From positions 1-5,700 of the forward strand of contig JAQGKJ010000515.1 in assembly GCA_028290165.1 (NCBI GenBank): 5,700 nucleotides of DNA, read 5' to 3'. Below are positions 5,506-5,700 of the stretch, piece after piece. Within the stretch, counting starts at the first letter, position 1. Each line of letters starts with the position of its first letter. Made by a program: the position numbers and the translations under genes. Source of the DNA: Bradyrhizobium sp. Its GTDB lineage: Bacteria > Pseudomonadota > Alphaproteobacteria > Rhizobiales > Xanthobacteraceae. The notes under the pieces were generated by a model. That model saw nothing but the letters and a program-made list of their open reading frames with translations, did no database searches and had not been told where the DNA came from.

Positions 5506-5700
5506 ATGACCAGGACAAAGCAACGCCAAGCCGCCGGGTTGTCAGCAAACGACGCAGACCTGAACGAGATGCGCATCAGTTCAAAGCTTCGTCATGCGCG
5601 GCGGCTTCGTGGCCAGACCTTGAAGGAGGTCGCCGCCGCCGCCGATTGCTCCGAATCATTGCTCTCGAAGATTGAAAACGGCCATGCCACCCCGTCGCTG
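5506..5700 (+). CDS. XRE-family helix-turn-helix transcriptional regulator, N-terminal part only
   Basis: An open frame of 65 codons runs from ATG at 5506 to the right edge without a stop. After a polar N-terminal stretch of about 24 residues comes an XRE/Cro-type DNA-binding domain: SSKLRHARRLRGQTLKEVAA (25-44), the helix-turn-helix TLKEVAAAADCSESLLSKIE (38-57) and the family hallmark SKIENGHATPSL (54-65). This form, with CSESLLSKIENG, is typical of regulators that carry a C-terminal cupin sensor domain (PuuR-like), but that part lies outside the window. The start is uncertain: GGGA is 12 bases before the ATG at 5506, and an in-frame ATG at 5569 (codon 22) would still keep the whole domain. 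The gene is transcribed away from the transport operon across a 268-base gap with repeated motifs, the usual layout for a local regulator controlling the neighbouring operon and itself. That role is inferred. Confidence 0.85.
   Translation, partial: MTRTKQRQAAGLSANDADLNEMRISSKLRHARRLRGQTLKEVAAAADCSESLLSKIENGHATPSL

Noticed and set aside
5216..5509. Plus-strand ORF of 97 codons across the divergent gap
   Set aside because: It covers the operon promoter and motif array, has no clear ribosome site or domain, and overlaps the XRE start; coding is unlikely.

Overview
The window is GC-rich, densely coded bacterial DNA. The protein families and codon use suggest an alphaproteobacterium, probably of the Rhizobiales/Bradyrhizobium kind; this is an impression from composition and family style, not a taxonomic assignment. 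It holds one transport operon, read on the minus strand from about 5237 down past position 1, and the start of a divergently transcribed regulator gene on the plus strand at the right edge.

The operon order, in the direction of transcription, is: a double-domain ABC ATPase (3708-5237, TTG start); two BPD_transp_2-type membrane permeases (2671-3711, GTG start; 1592-2674); a BMP/PnrA-family periplasmic binding protein (558-1595); a 57-residue orphan protein with a ribbon-helix-helix-like pattern (360-533); and the N-terminal 110 codons of a DUF1989 (urea carboxylase-associated) protein that runs off the left edge (1-332). The first four genes overlap by 4 bases at each junction (GTGA, ATGA, ATGA), and the last two follow after gaps of 24 and 27 bases with their own Shine-Dalgarno sequences. 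All six therefore look like one transcript. There is no terminator inside the window.

The ATPase, permeases and binding protein form a complete importer of the BMP/nucleoside type: the binding protein captures a ligand in the periplasm, the permease pair passes it through the inner membrane and the ATPase drives the step. The DUF1989 protein downstream belongs to the family that contains the carboxyguanidine deiminase subunits, which suggests (inference) that the imported compound is a nitrogen-rich small molecule such as a purine, ureide or guanidine-type compound. The real substrate cannot be read from the sequence, and the binding protein departs from the usual purine-nucleoside contact motifs.

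The 268-base divergent gap (5238-5505) carries a consensus-like promoter for the operon. It also has several copies of a TCAAGTT-type motif, including an exact 11-base inverted repeat shared by the two sides. Facing away from the operon is the start of an XRE-type helix-turn-helix regulator (5506-5700, cut by the right edge), the natural candidate for binding these sites and controlling the operon and itself. The most interesting points for follow-up are this operator array, the unexplained small protein tied to a DUF1989 enzyme and a BMP transporter, and the long hydrophilic tail on the second permease.
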